Source of the DNA: Cyanobium sp. Tous-M-B4
GTDB taxonomy: Bacteria; Cyanobacteriota; Cyanobacteriia; PCC-6307; Cyanobiaceae
Direction of reading: 5' to 3'
Assembly: GCF_024345395.1 (NCBI RefSeq)
Contig: NZ_JAGQBA010000001.1
Location: 248,001 to 312,000 of the forward strand
Length of the DNA: 64,000 nt
A program made the translations under genes and the position numbers. Below the pieces are notes generated by a model. It was not told where the DNA came from. It saw nothing but the letters and a program-made list of their open reading frames with translations, and did not search any database. This document shows, one piece after another, positions 36,507 through 45,145 of this stretch (the first letter of the stretch is position 1; each line of letters opens with the position of its first letter).

Positions 36507-37424
36507 TCAGCTTGTGCAATTGAGTGGGTACACGGCCATCTCTTTGCTTACACCTTTAAGGGCTACAAGGTGTTCTTGGGGGAATAAAATCTTGGATTCG
36601 GAAAGATTATCGCGAACATTGCTTGTGATAAGTATGTCGCAGCCAATTTCCCTTGTTTTTCTTTCTACTCTGCTTGCAATATTAACAGCATCTCCGACAA
36701 GGCCAAATCTCAGGTCGTCAATCGGTCCAATATTGCCAACAACGGCAGGTCCGTAGTGAATGCCGATGCCGATGTCAATTTCTACAGAAAATTCATTTTT
36801 TAATGCTTCTGATAAAACTCCAATCCTCTTTTTAATCGAGATAGCAGTTTGAACGGCGTCTTCGCAATAGGATGAATGCTTCATTTCATTAATGCCGAAG
36901 ACACAACTCATTTCATCGCCAACCCAGAGATTTATTGTGCCATTATTTTTTATAATCTCTTCCTTGAGTGATGTAAAGTATCGATTGAGAATATATACCA
37001 AATCGAACGCTGGGATGCTCTCTGATAATGGAGTGAAGCCTCTTAGGTCAACAAATAAAACCGCTAGGCTGCGGATTACTCCTAGTCCGTCTTGCTTTAA
37101 TCGCCTTTTCTCTGCTTTTCTTTCGTTTGGGGGCTTAATTAGTCGCTTAATTACCACTGTGCCACCACTTTTGAAGCGGGTGGCACATCCAAGGCGAATA
37201 TTGTCTCCCCACTTTAGCCGTTCAGCTATTCGCAGTTCTTCTGGCGACCTAGGCTCAAGCTGATCTAGGCCTTCAATTACTTCAACTTTGCATGTGCTGC
37301 AAATAGTCTTGCCTCCGCATGCCGATACCATCTCGATATCAGCCTCTGATGCAATCTCAAGCAGAGTTTTTTCTGGATGATGCCATGGGGTGCTTAATTG
37401 TGCGCAATCCCAAGTAATTCCCAT
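36507..37424 (-). CDS. [2Fe-2S] ferredoxin-class III nucleotidyl cyclase fusion
   Basis: 305 residues. Residues 1-95 are a ferredoxin domain with Cys36, Cys42, Cys45 and Cys80 in the [2Fe-2S] pattern. Residues 115-300 are a class III cyclase catalytic domain. The metal aspartates are present (D126 in LFVDLRGFT, D170 in WVGDEMSC), as are the transition-state Asn248 and Arg252 (DAVNIASR). The base-specifying positions are not canonical: Leu166 stands where adenylate cyclases have Lys, and Gly241 where they have Asp or Thr. A redox-gated second-messenger enzyme is likely, but its nucleotide is open. GC is about 42% in a sampled stretch, well below the neighbours, suggesting transfer. Confidence 0.85.
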   Translation of the reverse strand: MGITWDCAQLSTPWHHPEKTLLEIASEADIEMVSACGGKTICSTCKVEVIEGLDQLEPRSPEELRIAERLKWGDNIRLGCATRFKSGGTVVIKRLIKPPNERKAEKRRLKQDGLGVIRSLAVLFVDLRGFTPLSESIPAFDLVYILNRYFTSLKEEIIKNNGTINLWVGDEMSCVFGINEMKHSSYCEDAVQTAISIKKRIGVLSEALKNEFSVEIDIGIGIHYGPAVVGNIGPIDDLRFGLVGDAVNIASRVERKTREIGCDILITSNVRDNLSESKILFPQEHLVALKGVSKEMAVYPLNCTS

Positions 37425-37551
37425 GGCCTAAGGAAACTGTTTGTCAATTGATCTCAGCTTAAGGCTTGCGACATGCATCTGTGTTGTTGGTTTCAACAAG
37501 ATCCCCATGCCATCAGGTCTACGTTTGCAGTGCAGACGCTGGATAGGTCAC

Positions 37552-37998
37552 CTAATCCCGCACCGTGTAGGTAATCTGCTCTCCTACCTTGAATAGGGGA
37601 ATGGTGGTATTAATTACGGTGTCTACTGTAGATATCTCGTCGGGGCTATCTTCTGTGCGCACTACCACCACTCCCGAGGGTTTGCTGTAAGTGTAGATGT
37701 TGGTGCTGTTTGATACTTCGAAGCGGCCAGAGCCTGAGGTTTTGATAGGTCTAGGACCTTTTTTGTACCAGGTTTCGGTGAAGACAAAGCTGTTTTTTCC
37801 CGTGCTTACTTGGTCAACCTTGCTGTAAGAACCGTCGGAGGAGTTGCCACGCCATTTGGATGTCTTTGTATTCAGCGCTGAGGTGGGGTCATCCTTGCGG
37901 TGGGCGCGCGATAGTTCGTCGCAGCCATAGACGCCAGTAATTAGCAGCAGACCACTAGCAAGGCCTAGCAAGCGATTTAGCGTGATTGCGACGGCCAT
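37552..37998 (-). CDS. small probable lipoprotein, unrecognised
   Basis: 148 residues that I do not recognise. The N-terminus has a hydrophobic core LLGLASGLLLITGVYGC with a possible lipobox cysteine at 26, though Tyr at -2 is atypical. The mature part is polar with Lys/Ser/Thr-rich stretches, VDQVSTGKNSFVFTETWYKKG and DTVINTTIPLFKVGEQITYT, a beta-rich look. It starts 24 bp after the LCP gene stop and 127 bp precede the cyclase start. Its base composition is lower in GC than the flanks but higher than the cyclase gene. No partner can be inferred. Confidence 0.6.
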   Translation of the reverse strand: MAVAITLNRLLGLASGLLLITGVYGCDELSRAHRKDDPTSALNTKTSKWRGNSSDGSYSKVDQVSTGKNSFVFTETWYKKGPRPIKTSGSGRFEVSNSTNIYTYSKPSGVVVVRTEDSPDEISTVDTVINTTIPLFKVGEQITYTVRD

Positions 37999-38022
37999 GT
38001 CCAGACCAAATCCAACACCAAC

Positions 38023-39030
38023 CTATTGGCTGTCTTGGTCGCTGCCAACCCCGGCGTAGTGGCTATTGCCGTTGGGCATCCAGTAGCTGAGGTCGTTGTG
38101 CCAGAACAGGCGGCCCGGAAGTTGCTGGGTGCTCAGTTTGGTGCTGGCCATCGCCGAGATCAGTTGGCCCATCTCCACTGGCGAAAGATCGGTTTTGACG
38201 TCTTCGCCGGCGACTTTCAGCAATTCCGGTAGCTGGGCCAGGGTGGAGGGCTGGGCCAGTTTGCGAAATACTTGTGCCAGCACCAGCTTCTGGCGCTCCA
38301 TCCGTCCTAAATCGCCCATCTCGTCATGGCGGAAGCGCAGGAAGCCTTCGAGTTGCTCACCTTTCAGCACCTGCAGCCCTGGATAAAGGTCGATGTAAAG
38401 GTTCTGGGCATTGTCTACGTAATACATTCGCTTAGGCACATCAACTTCCACGCCACCAATGGCATCGGCTAGGTGCTCCACAGCGCGCATATTCACCCGC
38501 ACATAGCGATCCACTGGAGCATTTAGCAGGCTGGTGAGTTCCTGTTTCAGGACGCCCATGCCACCAAACGCATAGAGGGCATTGGCTTTAATTACGCCGA
38601 ACTCGGCAGATTCCACGAAGGTGTCGCGCGGCACCTGGGTGAGCTGGGTGACCCCATCTTTGAGCTGCACCGTGAACATCACATCGGTGTTTTCGCCCAC
38701 CTTGTCTGTGCCGATCACAACGACGCGCCGGTTGCCGTTTCCGAATGGGTTGATCATGCTGGTGAGCTGGCTTGGTCCGCGCAACATGGCTGCCCAAACC
38801 CCTGAGGCCATTTGCGGCAGGGGCCCGGCAAGTCCATAGCCCAGGCCTATACCTAGTAAGAAGGCCAGAACTGGCGGTTTGCGTCGTCGAGGCTTTGGCG
38901 GTGTTTGGGGTTTGGCGTTGGTGGTTGGCGCTGCTTGACGCAGCTCGCGACGGTTGCGTAGGTCGGTGACCACAGCCCCGCGGCTGCTTTCGCGTCGGTT
39001 GCTACGCGGGCGGGGCTGGGCCTGGCTCAT
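38023..39030 (-). CDS. LytR-CpsA-Psr (LCP) family cell-wall ligase
   Basis: 335 residues from ATG 39030. A basic cytoplasmic N-terminus (RRESSRG, PKPRRRKPP) precedes one membrane segment (VLAFLLGIGLGYGLAGPL). The LCP domain follows: VVVIGTDKVGENTDVMFTVQL, LTQVPRDTFVESAE with the conserved Arg of the family, HLADAIGGVEVDVP, and GFLRFRHDEMGDLGRMERQKLVL with the pyrophosphate-binding arginines. LCP enzymes attach polymers to the cell wall or outer polysaccharides. Starts upstream of 39030 are less likely as they overlap purT. The acceptor polymer is unknown here. Confidence 0.9.
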   Translation of the reverse strand: MSQAQPRPRSNRRESSRGAVVTDLRNRRELRQAAPTTNAKPQTPPKPRRRKPPVLAFLLGIGLGYGLAGPLPQMASGVWAAMLRGPSQLTSMINPFGNGNRRVVVIGTDKVGENTDVMFTVQLKDGVTQLTQVPRDTFVESAEFGVIKANALYAFGGMGVLKQELTSLLNAPVDRYVRVNMRAVEHLADAIGGVEVDVPKRMYYVDNAQNLYIDLYPGLQVLKGEQLEGFLRFRHDEMGDLGRMERQKLVLAQVFRKLAQPSTLAQLPELLKVAGEDVKTDLSPVEMGQLISAMASTKLSTQQLPGRLFWHNDLSYWMPNGNSHYAGVGSDQDSQ

Positions 39031-39097
39031 ATCGGCTCCTATTCCGCGCACCTTAAGGGCCAGATTCCTGCTGCACCAGGGGGTGAGCGCCGCTTGT

Positions 39098-40315
39098 TCA
39101 GCTGGAGGCCCGCACCTGGATGTGGGCTGCGGCCATGTCTGCCTTCCGGCGTGCTTCCGCCTCACAACTGCCGCGGGCCAGGGCTACGCCCATGCGCCGC
39201 TGGGGCCGGGCGTGCTGCTTGCCGAAAAGCAGCACCTCCGTATCGGTTTCGCTGAGGGCCTGCGCTACCCCGCCGTAGGAGACCGCTGCTCCGTCGGTGT
39301 TGGCCAGAATTACCCGGCTTGCAGCGGCTCCCAGGCTTTGGATCGACGGGATCGGCAGGCCTAGCAGCGCCCGTAGGTGCAGTTCGAATTCGCTCAGGTT
39401 CTGGCCAACCAGCGTCACCAGGCCGGTGTCATGGGGGCGTGGTGAGAGCTCGGAGAAAACCACCTCAAGCTCATCTGGCTGATCGGAGTTGCTGCTGGGC
39501 CTTTTGCATAGGAAAAATTCAACGCCAAATAGGCCGGCGCCGCCCAGGTTGTCGGTGAGGCTGCGGGCCATGGCCTGGGCCGCCTCTAGAGCGGCGGCCG
39601 GCATCTGGGCTGGCTGCCAGCTGCACTGGTAGTCGCCCCGCTCCTGGATGTGGCCGATCGGCGGACAGAAGAGCGTTGGCCCTTGCCATTGCTTCACGGT
39701 GAGCAGGGTGATTTCGAGCTCGAAGTGCAGGAACTCCTCCACGATCACCAGCTCGCCGCCACCTCGGGCACCCGCCAGCGCTGCCTCCCAGGCAGCAGCA
39801 ATCTCTTCGGGACCCCGCACCACGCTTTGGCCCTTGCCCGAGGAGCTCATCACCGGTTTGACCACCACGGGCCAGCCCAGGCCGGCAGCGGCGCTTGCCA
39901 GTTCACTGGCGCTGCTGGCATAGGCAAAGCGGGCGGTGCGCAGCCCCAGCTCAGCTGCCGCCAGGTCGCGGATGCGGTCGCGATTCATGGTCACGGCCGT
40001 GGCCCGAGCGGTGGGAATCACGCAGATGCCTTCCGCCTCCAGCTCCGCGAGGGCATCCACCGCTAGAGCTTCTATCTCTGGAATCACCAGATTGGGCCGG
40101 TGCTGGCGCACCACCGCCTTGAGGGCTTCTGGGTCGGTCATGGCGACCACCTCAGCGACATCAGCCACCTGCATGGCCGGGGCGTTGGCGTAGCGATCCA
40201 CTGCGATCACACGGCAGCCGAGCCGCTGGGCTGCGATGGCCACCTCCTTACCCAGCTCACCGCTGCCGAGCAGCATCAAGGTGGCGGGAAGAGTGAGGGG
40301 GGTAGGAAAGGTCAT
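39098..40315 (-). CDS. purT: formate-dependent phosphoribosylglycinamide formyltransferase
   Basis: A 405-residue ATP-grasp enzyme that formylates GAR using formate and ATP, the folate-free route for the third purine step. Markers are LMLLGSGELGKEVAIAAQRLG near the start, RDLAAAELGLRTARFAYA, PVVVKPVMSSSGKGQSVV (ATP-grasp), VIVEEFLHFELEITLLTV and FFLCKRP ... ELSPRPHDTGLVTL. ATG 40315 (MTFPTPLTLPATLML) fits the family better than the longer frame. Its formate could come from PurU, also in this window. GAR formylation by PurN may exist elsewhere. Confidence 0.95.
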   Translation of the reverse strand: MTFPTPLTLPATLMLLGSGELGKEVAIAAQRLGCRVIAVDRYANAPAMQVADVAEVVAMTDPEALKAVVRQHRPNLVIPEIEALAVDALAELEAEGICVIPTARATAVTMNRDRIRDLAAAELGLRTARFAYASSASELASAAAGLGWPVVVKPVMSSSGKGQSVVRGPEEIAAAWEAALAGARGGGELVIVEEFLHFELEITLLTVKQWQGPTLFCPPIGHIQERGDYQCSWQPAQMPAAALEAAQAMARSLTDNLGGAGLFGVEFFLCKRPSSNSDQPDELEVVFSELSPRPHDTGLVTLVGQNLSEFELHLRALLGLPIPSIQSLGAAASRVILANTDGAAVSYGGVAQALSETDTEVLLFGKQHARPQRRMGVALARGSCEAEARRKADMAAAHIQVRASS

Positions 40316-40383
40316 GGTGGTCGCCCGGATCGCGGGCAGGACAGCAAGATAGGACTGATCTTTTTGCACACTGGGGCGCGTTG

Positions 40384-40557
40384 ATGGCTTGGCTGTTGGG
40401 ATTGCCCTTGGGTTTCAGTACGGCTGGGGACGCCGCCAACGGCCTGTTGTTTGGCTGGGACATCGCCACCTTGCAGAAATGGGCCCTGATCTACCTGGGG
40501 CTTTCCTCCCTGGCGTTTGTGGTGGTGTGGCTGGTGGGCTATCTGCGTCGAAACTGA
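40384..40557 (+). CDS. small one-helix membrane protein, 57 residues
   Basis: A short ORF from ATG 40384 to TGA 40557. It starts MAWLLGLPLGFSTAG and has one strong hydrophobic helix near the C-terminus (LIYLGLSSLAFVVVWLVGYL) followed by RRN, a positive-inside tail. It fills the space between the divergent purT start and the next minus-strand gene exactly, its stop being adjacent to that gene's stop at 40558. I do not recognise the family. Composition and size suggest a real small membrane protein. Confidence 0.55.
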   Translation: MAWLLGLPLGFSTAGDAANGLLFGWDIATLQKWALIYLGLSSLAFVVVWLVGYLRRN

Positions 40558-40794
40558 TTAGTTCAGCAACGTCAGCTGCCGCACCGGCGATTCCTCGTTG
40601 ATGAACCCATAGGCCTCAAATACGGTTGGATCTGGGTGGGTGATGTGCTGGCCATCGCTGTGGCGTTCCAGCTGAAAGCCCTCGCTGGCCATGCGGCGCA
40701 TCAGGCCAGCGGCCTCCTCGAAGCGGGCAGCCATGGCGGCCAGGCTGGCGCAGTCGGAGCTGAGGCCGGTGTCCTTCCAGGTGAAGTAAGCCAT
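40558..40794 (-). CDS. conserved small cytoplasmic protein, 78 residues, unknown function
   Basis: The protein reads MAYFTWKDTGLSSDCASL, then a helix AAMAARFEEAAGLMRRMASE, and a polar beta-like C-terminal half with ITHPDPTVFEAYGFINEES. It has no membrane segment or signal. It looks like a small protein I associate with picocyanobacteria generally, but I cannot name it. It starts 22 bp after the mraY stop and ends adjacent to the convergent 57-residue gene. Confidence 0.65.
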   Translation of the reverse strand: MAYFTWKDTGLSSDCASLAAMAARFEEAAGLMRRMASEGFQLERHSDGQHITHPDPTVFEAYGFINEESPVRQLTLLN

Positions 40795-40816
40795 GGGTGT
40801 TAGGCGAGGGCAGGGC

Positions 40817-41887
40817 TTAGGGCAGCAGCACTAAACCCAATCCCACCAGTAGCAGGCTGGCGAGCCAAAAGCGGATCACGACCACCTGTTCGTTGAGCCC
40901 ACCAAGTTCGAAGTGGTGGTGCAGCGGCGCCATCTTGAACAGGCGCCGGCCCTGGCCCGTGGCTGGGTCTTTGGTGGCCTTGAACACCCACACCTGCAGG
41001 ATCACAGACAGCGATTCCGCTAGGAAGACGCCGCCCATCAGCAGTAGGGGCCAGAGGCTGTTGGAGAGCAAGGCGACGGCGCTGAGGGCTGCGCCCATGG
41101 CCAGCGAGCCGGTGTCGCCCATGAACACCCGAGCCGGGTGGCGGTTGTGGACCAGAAAGCCCAGCCAGCAGCCAGCCATCGCGGCGCAGAAACCGGCCAT
41201 AGCCGCATCGCCTTCATGGCCGCGCAGCATCAGCTGCAGCCCCATGCCTGTGAACACCACGGCGCCGCAGCCTGCGGCCAGGCCGTCGAGGCCATCGGTG
41301 AGGTTGGTGGCGTTGCTTTCGGCCATAAACACAAACAACCCCAGCGGCCAGATCAGCAAACCGATCGGCAGCACCCAGCCCAGGGGCAGGGCGATGTCGC
41401 CAGGGGAGGCCCCACCCAGCCACTGGCCTGCTGCGGCCCAGATCAGAAACAACAGGGCCGCGCCGGCCTGGAGCAGCAATTTGCCCCGGGGCGTGAGGCC
41501 CGTGTTGGTGCGGCGGGTGAGGCTGCGCCAGTCATCGACGGCGCCGATCGCCATGTAGGCCAGGGTTACGGCGGCAACAGCCAGCAGGCGTGGATCGCTC
41601 GGGCTCAGCAGGCCGCCCACCAGCACCCCCACGGGCACAACCAGCAGTCCGCCCATGGTGGGAGTGCCTGCCTTGCTGAGGTGGCCCTGGGGCCCCTCAG
41701 CGCGAATCACCTGGCCGAGCTTGAGCTGGCGCAGTCGCGGCACCCCCCAACCGGTGACTCCAGCGCTGATCAGGCCGGCAGCTAGCAGCGGCACGGTGAG
41801 CTGGGGCGCGCCGCTAAGCCAGTCGCACAGCAGACAGGCCAGCAACAACAAACCGCTGAGTAGGGCAGCCGGGGTCGAAACAAGCAA
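40817..41887 (-). CDS. mraY: phospho-N-acetylmuramoyl-pentapeptide transferase
   Basis: A 356-residue polytopic enzyme that makes lipid I in peptidoglycan synthesis. About ten hydrophobic segments are visible. Signatures include [11 protein letters not shown], the aspartate pair in [37 protein letters not shown] with the catalytic aspartates, and [20 protein letters not shown], plus the HHHFELGG histidine motif near the end. It starts with TTG at 41887. It is not in a classical dcw cluster; neighbours are the DUF3134 gene and a small conserved gene. Confidence 0.95.
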   Translation of the reverse strand: MLVSTPAALLSGLLLLACLLCDWLSGAPQLTVPLLAAGLISAGVTGWGVPRLRQLKLGQVIRAEGPQGHLSKAGTPTMGGLLVVPVGVLVGGLLSPSDPRLLAVAAVTLAYMAIGAVDDWRSLTRRTNTGLTPRGKLLLQAGAALLFLIWAAAGQWLGGASPGDIALPLGWVLPIGLLIWPLGLFVFMAESNATNLTDGLDGLAAGCGAVVFTGMGLQLMLRGHEGDAAMAGFCAAMAGCWLGFLVHNRHPARVFMGDTGSLAMGAALSAVALLSNSLWPLLLMGGVFLAESLSVILQVWVFKATKDPATGQGRRLFKMAPLHHHFELGGLNEQVVVIRFWLASLLLVGLGLVLLP

Positions 41888-41927
41888 GGGAAAGGGACGG
41901 CGATCGCCCCAGTTTCCCCTGCGGAAC

Positions 41928-42203
41928 TCAGTCTTCCCAGTCTTCGTCTTGTTGTTCGTCGTCCTTGTTGTAGTCCTCCTTCTCGCCCATCAGGGCGGAA
42001 AGCTCCTCCTCTTCCACCGTGCTCACTTCGGTGCTGGCGGTTTCTTCATCCGCTACTAGGCGGCCACTGCTCTCCAGCCAGCTCAGCAGATCGGGCTCAT
42101 CGCGCAAGGGCAGCACCGGAGCTGGATCGCTGCGCCGGTAGCGGGTCAGCGAGGGATTGATCGTGTCGAGTCGACTGCTGTCACTGGTCGCGAGTGTGCT
42201 CAT
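41928..42203 (-). CDS. DUF3134-family small acidic protein
   Basis: 91 residues of the cyanobacterial DUF3134 type. Residues 12-50 have the family pattern [20 protein letters not shown] ... [16 protein letters not shown]. The C-terminal 35 residues are a run of Asp/Glu with Lys and Gln, probably disordered ([25 protein letters not shown]). The function is unknown. It lies 40 bp upstream of mraY. Confidence 0.75.
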   Translation of the reverse strand: MSTLATSDSSRLDTINPSLTRYRRSDPAPVLPLRDEPDLLSWLESSGRLVADEETASTEVSTVEEEELSALMGEKEDYNKDDEQQDEDWED

Positions 42204-42293
42204 GCGTGCGCCTACCGGTAGCTAGGTCTGGGGCTAGGCCCATACAGACCAATCAGTCACCATAGCTGCAAAGCAAATGCAGCCCACCAGAGC

Positions 42294-42527
42294 ATGCCTA
42301 CCAGCAGCCAAAAGGCCAGCCCCCTCGCCGGGGTGCTGAAGGTCTGGGCCCTGGCCCTGGCCATCAGTGCCGCGCTGGCCGCAGCGGGCGAGCGCTGGCC
42401 CCAGCCGTTGCCCCTGCAGCAGGGGGTGGTGTGGCTGCTGGTGGGTCTGCCGCCCCTGCTAATGGGGTTGTGGTTGCTGACCCACTGGTCCCTGCCACAC
42501 CCCGACAGGGGAGAATCGAGCAACTAA
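42294..42527 (+). CDS. small two-helix membrane protein upstream of argG
   Basis: 77 residues. Two hydrophobic segments are clear (VLKVWALALAISAALAAAG and QGVVWLLVGLPPLLMGLWLL) with a short periplasm- or lumen-facing loop between. It begins at ATG 42294 and stops 18 bp before the argG ATG, so it may be the first gene of an argG transcript. I do not recognise the family. Confidence 0.55.
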   Translation: MPTSSQKASPLAGVLKVWALALAISAALAAAGERWPQPLPLQQGVVWLLVGLPPLLMGLWLLTHWSLPHPDRGESSN

Positions 42528-42545
42528 ACGCATGGAGAGGCGTTG

Positions 42546-43754
42546 ATGGGTCGGGCGAAGAAGGCGGTGCTGGCCTATTCCGGCGGCGTAGACACCAGCG
42601 TCTGCATTCCCTACCTGAAGCAGGAGTGGGGCGTGGAGGAGGTGATCACCTTCGCCGCTGACCTAGGCCAGGGCGACGAGCTGGAGCCGATTCGCCAGAA
42701 GGCGCTCGATTCAGGGGCCAGCCAGTCGATCGTGGGCGACTTGATCGAGCCCTTCATCACCGAATTCGCCTTCCCGGCTATCCGGGCTAACGCCCTCTAT
42801 GAAGGCCGCTATCCCCTCTCCACCGCCCTGGCCCGGCCCCTGATCGCGCGGCGACTGGTGGAGATTGCCCGCGAGGTGGGCGCCGATGCGGTGGCCCACG
42901 GCTGCACCGGCAAGGGCAACGATCAGGTGCGCTTCGATGTGGCTATCGGCGCCCTCGCCCCGGATCTCAAGGTGCTCACCCCGGCGCGGGAGTGGGGCAT
43001 GAGCCGCGAGCAAACGATCGCCTACGGCGAGCGCTGTGGCATCCCCTCGCCGGTGAGTAAGAAGTCGCCCTATTCGATCGACCTCAACCTCCTAGGCCGC
43101 TCGATCGAAGCCGGCCCCCTGGAGGATCCAAACGTGGAGCCGCCCGAGGAGATCTACGCCATGACCGTGTCGGTGGATGCGGCGCCGGATCAGGCCCAGA
43201 TCGTTGAGATCGGCTTTGAGCAGGGCAACCCGGTGAGCATCGACGGACTGCGCCTCGATCCGGTGAGCTTGATCCGCCAGGCAAATGCCCTCGCCGGCAG
43301 CCACGGCTTCGGCCGCCTCGACATGGTGGAAAACCGGGTGGTTGGTATCAAGAGCCGGGAGATCTACGAAACCCCTGGCCTGCTGCTGTTGATCAAGGCC
43401 CACCAAGAGCTGGAGAGCCTCACCCTGGCGGCTGATGTGCTGCGCACCAAACGCCAGCTCGAGCAGCAGTGGGCGGATCTGGTGTATCAGGGCCTTTGGT
43501 ATGGCCCGCTCAAGGATGCGCTTGATGGCTTCATGGAGCGCACCCAGCAAACCGTGAACGGCACTGTGCGGCTGAAGTTGCACAAGGGCAATGCCACCGT
43601 GGTGGGCCGCAGCAGTGCGAGCCACAGCCTCTATGTGCCCGATATGGCCACCTACGGCGCGGAAGATCAGTTCGACCACAAGGCTGCCGAGGGCTTTATC
43701 TATGTGTGGGGTCTGCCCACCCGCCTCTGGGCGGCCAACCAGCGCCGGCGTTAG
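42546..43754 (+). CDS. argG: argininosuccinate synthase
   Basis: A 402-residue ArgG that joins citrulline and aspartate using ATP. The N-terminus has the PP-loop [15 protein letters not shown]. Next come [30 protein letters not shown] (citrulline and aspartate binding) and [19 protein letters not shown]. Length is typical. A TTG directly in front (42543) is in frame, but ATG 42546 gives the usual [14 protein letters not shown]. Its stop overlaps that of the coiled-coil gene on the other strand. ArgH, the next enzyme, is at 9977. Confidence 0.96.
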   Translation: MGRAKKAVLAYSGGVDTSVCIPYLKQEWGVEEVITFAADLGQGDELEPIRQKALDSGASQSIVGDLIEPFITEFAFPAIRANALYEGRYPLSTALARPLIARRLVEIAREVGADAVAHGCTGKGNDQVRFDVAIGALAPDLKVLTPAREWGMSREQTIAYGERCGIPSPVSKKSPYSIDLNLLGRSIEAGPLEDPNVEPPEEIYAMTVSVDAAPDQAQIVEIGFEQGNPVSIDGLRLDPVSLIRQANALAGSHGFGRLDMVENRVVGIKSREIYETPGLLLLIKAHQELESLTLAADVLRTKRQLEQQWADLVYQGLWYGPLKDALDGFMERTQQTVNGTVRLKLHKGNATVVGRSSASHSLYVPDMATYGAEDQFDHKAAEGFIYVWGLPTRLWAANQRRR

Positions 43755-44137
43755 GGCTCCGGGTTAGGGCTGAAGCCGAAGGCATGGAGTAGGGCTTGGC
43801 GCAGTCGTGGTCTGCCAGGCTCTTGCTGGGGCAGCAGCAGGCGCTGGACACTCGTATCGCTGCCAGGCTGTAACTGCAGCAGGTGCTGGCGCAGGTTGGC
43901 GTTGTCGCTGAGCAGCCGCTGTTGCTGGTCGAGCATCGGCTGCAATCGCTGCCGAAATTTGTCTTCAAACAGGCTGGGTAGGTCTTCGAGCAGGGCCTGC
44001 ATGGCCTCAAGCTCCTCCCGAGTTTTGGCGAGTTCCTGTTCCAGTTCGCTTTGGCGCTCTTGCTGCTGGTGCCAAGAAAAAACCGAAGCGACAGAGGGCT
44101 GCCACTTCGGTGCTGGTGGTATGGCGTCAGGCTCCAT
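43751..44137 (-). CDS. coiled-coil protein, 128 residues, unknown function
   Basis: Residues 20-85 form a probable coiled coil ([20 protein letters not shown], then [20 protein letters not shown]). A Gln/Leu-rich stretch and [19 protein letters not shown] finish it. No signal or membrane segment is seen. Its stop overlaps that of argG in the four bases TTAG. It precedes nothing on its own strand for about 300 bp except argG antisense, so it may be monocistronic or the last gene after rpsF. I do not recognise the family. Confidence 0.65.
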   Translation of the reverse strand: MEPDAIPPAPKWQPSVASVFSWHQQQERQSELEQELAKTREELEAMQALLEDLPSLFEDKFRQRLQPMLDQQQRLLSDNANLRQHLLQLQPGSDTSVQRLLLPQQEPGRPRLRQALLHAFGFSPNPEP

Positions 44138-44214
44138 GGGCGGAGATTACGAGTGGGCCCGATTTTTTACAAGCCAGGCCTGAATTAGCTCCGCAGCTAT
44201 TTGGAGTCCCTGGG

Positions 44215-44577
44215 TCAGACGGTGGCTGGTTCCATGGGAGCGGCTTCAGTGCTGGCGCCGGGCAGGGTGCGTGGTGCCGGCATAGGGCCGTCTTGCTTGA
44301 CGGTGAGATAGCGAATCACATCTTCCGAGAGACGCATGGCCCGCTCCAGCGGACCTACCTGCTGGCCGTCGCCGTTGTGGTTGAGCTGCACATAGATGCC
44401 CTCGCGGTGCTTGGCGATCGAATAGGCCAGGCGGCGCTTGCCGCGCATCTGGCAATCAAGCACTTCACCACCGGATTCGGTGACCAGATCGCGGTACTTG
44501 GCGACATGGGTTTCCACCTCTTCTTCCGGAATGTCCGGACGAAGGATGTACATGGTCTCGTAATAGGGCTGCGTCAT
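44215..44577 (-). CDS. rpsF: 30S ribosomal protein S6
   Basis: A 120-residue S6 with the conserved start [20 protein letters not shown], a middle [30 protein letters not shown] and [17 protein letters not shown] Pro/Ala-rich tail of about 25 residues follows, as often in cyanobacteria. S6 binds 16S rRNA with S18 at the platform. It is not next to rpsR or ssb here, as it would be in many bacteria. Confidence 0.95.
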   Translation of the reverse strand: MTQPYYETMYILRPDIPEEEVETHVAKYRDLVTESGGEVLDCQMRGKRRLAYSIAKHREGIYVQLNHNGDGQQVGPLERAMRLSEDVIRYLTVKQDGPMPAPRTLPGASTEAAPMEPATV

Positions 44578-44655
44578 GGTCGCTTCGGGGTTGTCGCCTC
44601 AGGAATTGGGGCAGCGGCCGGCGGGCTGATGCCCACCAGCGACGGATCAAACACC

Positions 44656-45117
44656 TTACAGCTGCATCCGAACGGCTTCTGAGAGGCTGGGAATATCGGC
44701 TTCCTTACCCCGCAGGTTTTGCACCACTGCAAACAGCACCAGCACCAAAATGCCGATAAACACCGTGTTGCTGAGGGTTTTGCCGACGAAGTCCAGGGCG
44801 CCGAGCTGCAGCACCTGGAAGGCCAGGCTCACCAGCACCACCACGATGTCGATCAGGATCGCCTGCAGCACGTTGAAGCGGATCACGTAGGGCACCTTGC
44901 TGTTGCGCACCACCGCCAGGAACAGCACTAAGAACAGCACCAGCCCGCCAAAGGGCACCGCCTGCTCCAGCAGGGCGATCGGCAGGATCGGCACCCCAAG
45001 CCACTGCAGTGCCGGGAACAGGCCGAACAGCCCTCTACCGAAGGAGAAGGCGTCGCTCCAGGGCAACAGGTAGGCCAGGGCCGCCAGCACTCGCTGCCAG
45101 ATCGGGGGATCCTGCAT
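44656..45117 (-). CDS. Tic20-family membrane protein
   Basis: 153 residues with four hydrophobic segments. The sequence matches the cyanobacterial relatives of plastid Tic20: WQRVLAALAYLLPWSDAFSF near the start, NSKVPYVIRFNVLQAILIDI in the middle and EADIPSLSEAVRMQL at the end. In plastids Tic20 is part of the inner-envelope import complex; the cyanobacterial role is not known. It lies between aroE and rpsF on the same strand. Confidence 0.88.
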   Translation of the reverse strand: MQDPPIWQRVLAALAYLLPWSDAFSFGRGLFGLFPALQWLGVPILPIALLEQAVPFGGLVLFLVLFLAVVRNSKVPYVIRFNVLQAILIDIVVVLVSLAFQVLQLGALDFVGKTLSNTVFIGILVLVLFAVVQNLRGKEADIPSLSEAVRMQL

Positions 45118-45145
45118 GGATGGAGAAACTTCCAGAGCCTTCAGG

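Noticed and set aside
36446-37551. Mobile element carrying the cyclase gene
   Set aside because: Base composition suggests transfer, but no transposase, integrase, inverted repeats or tRNA target is visible at the edges.
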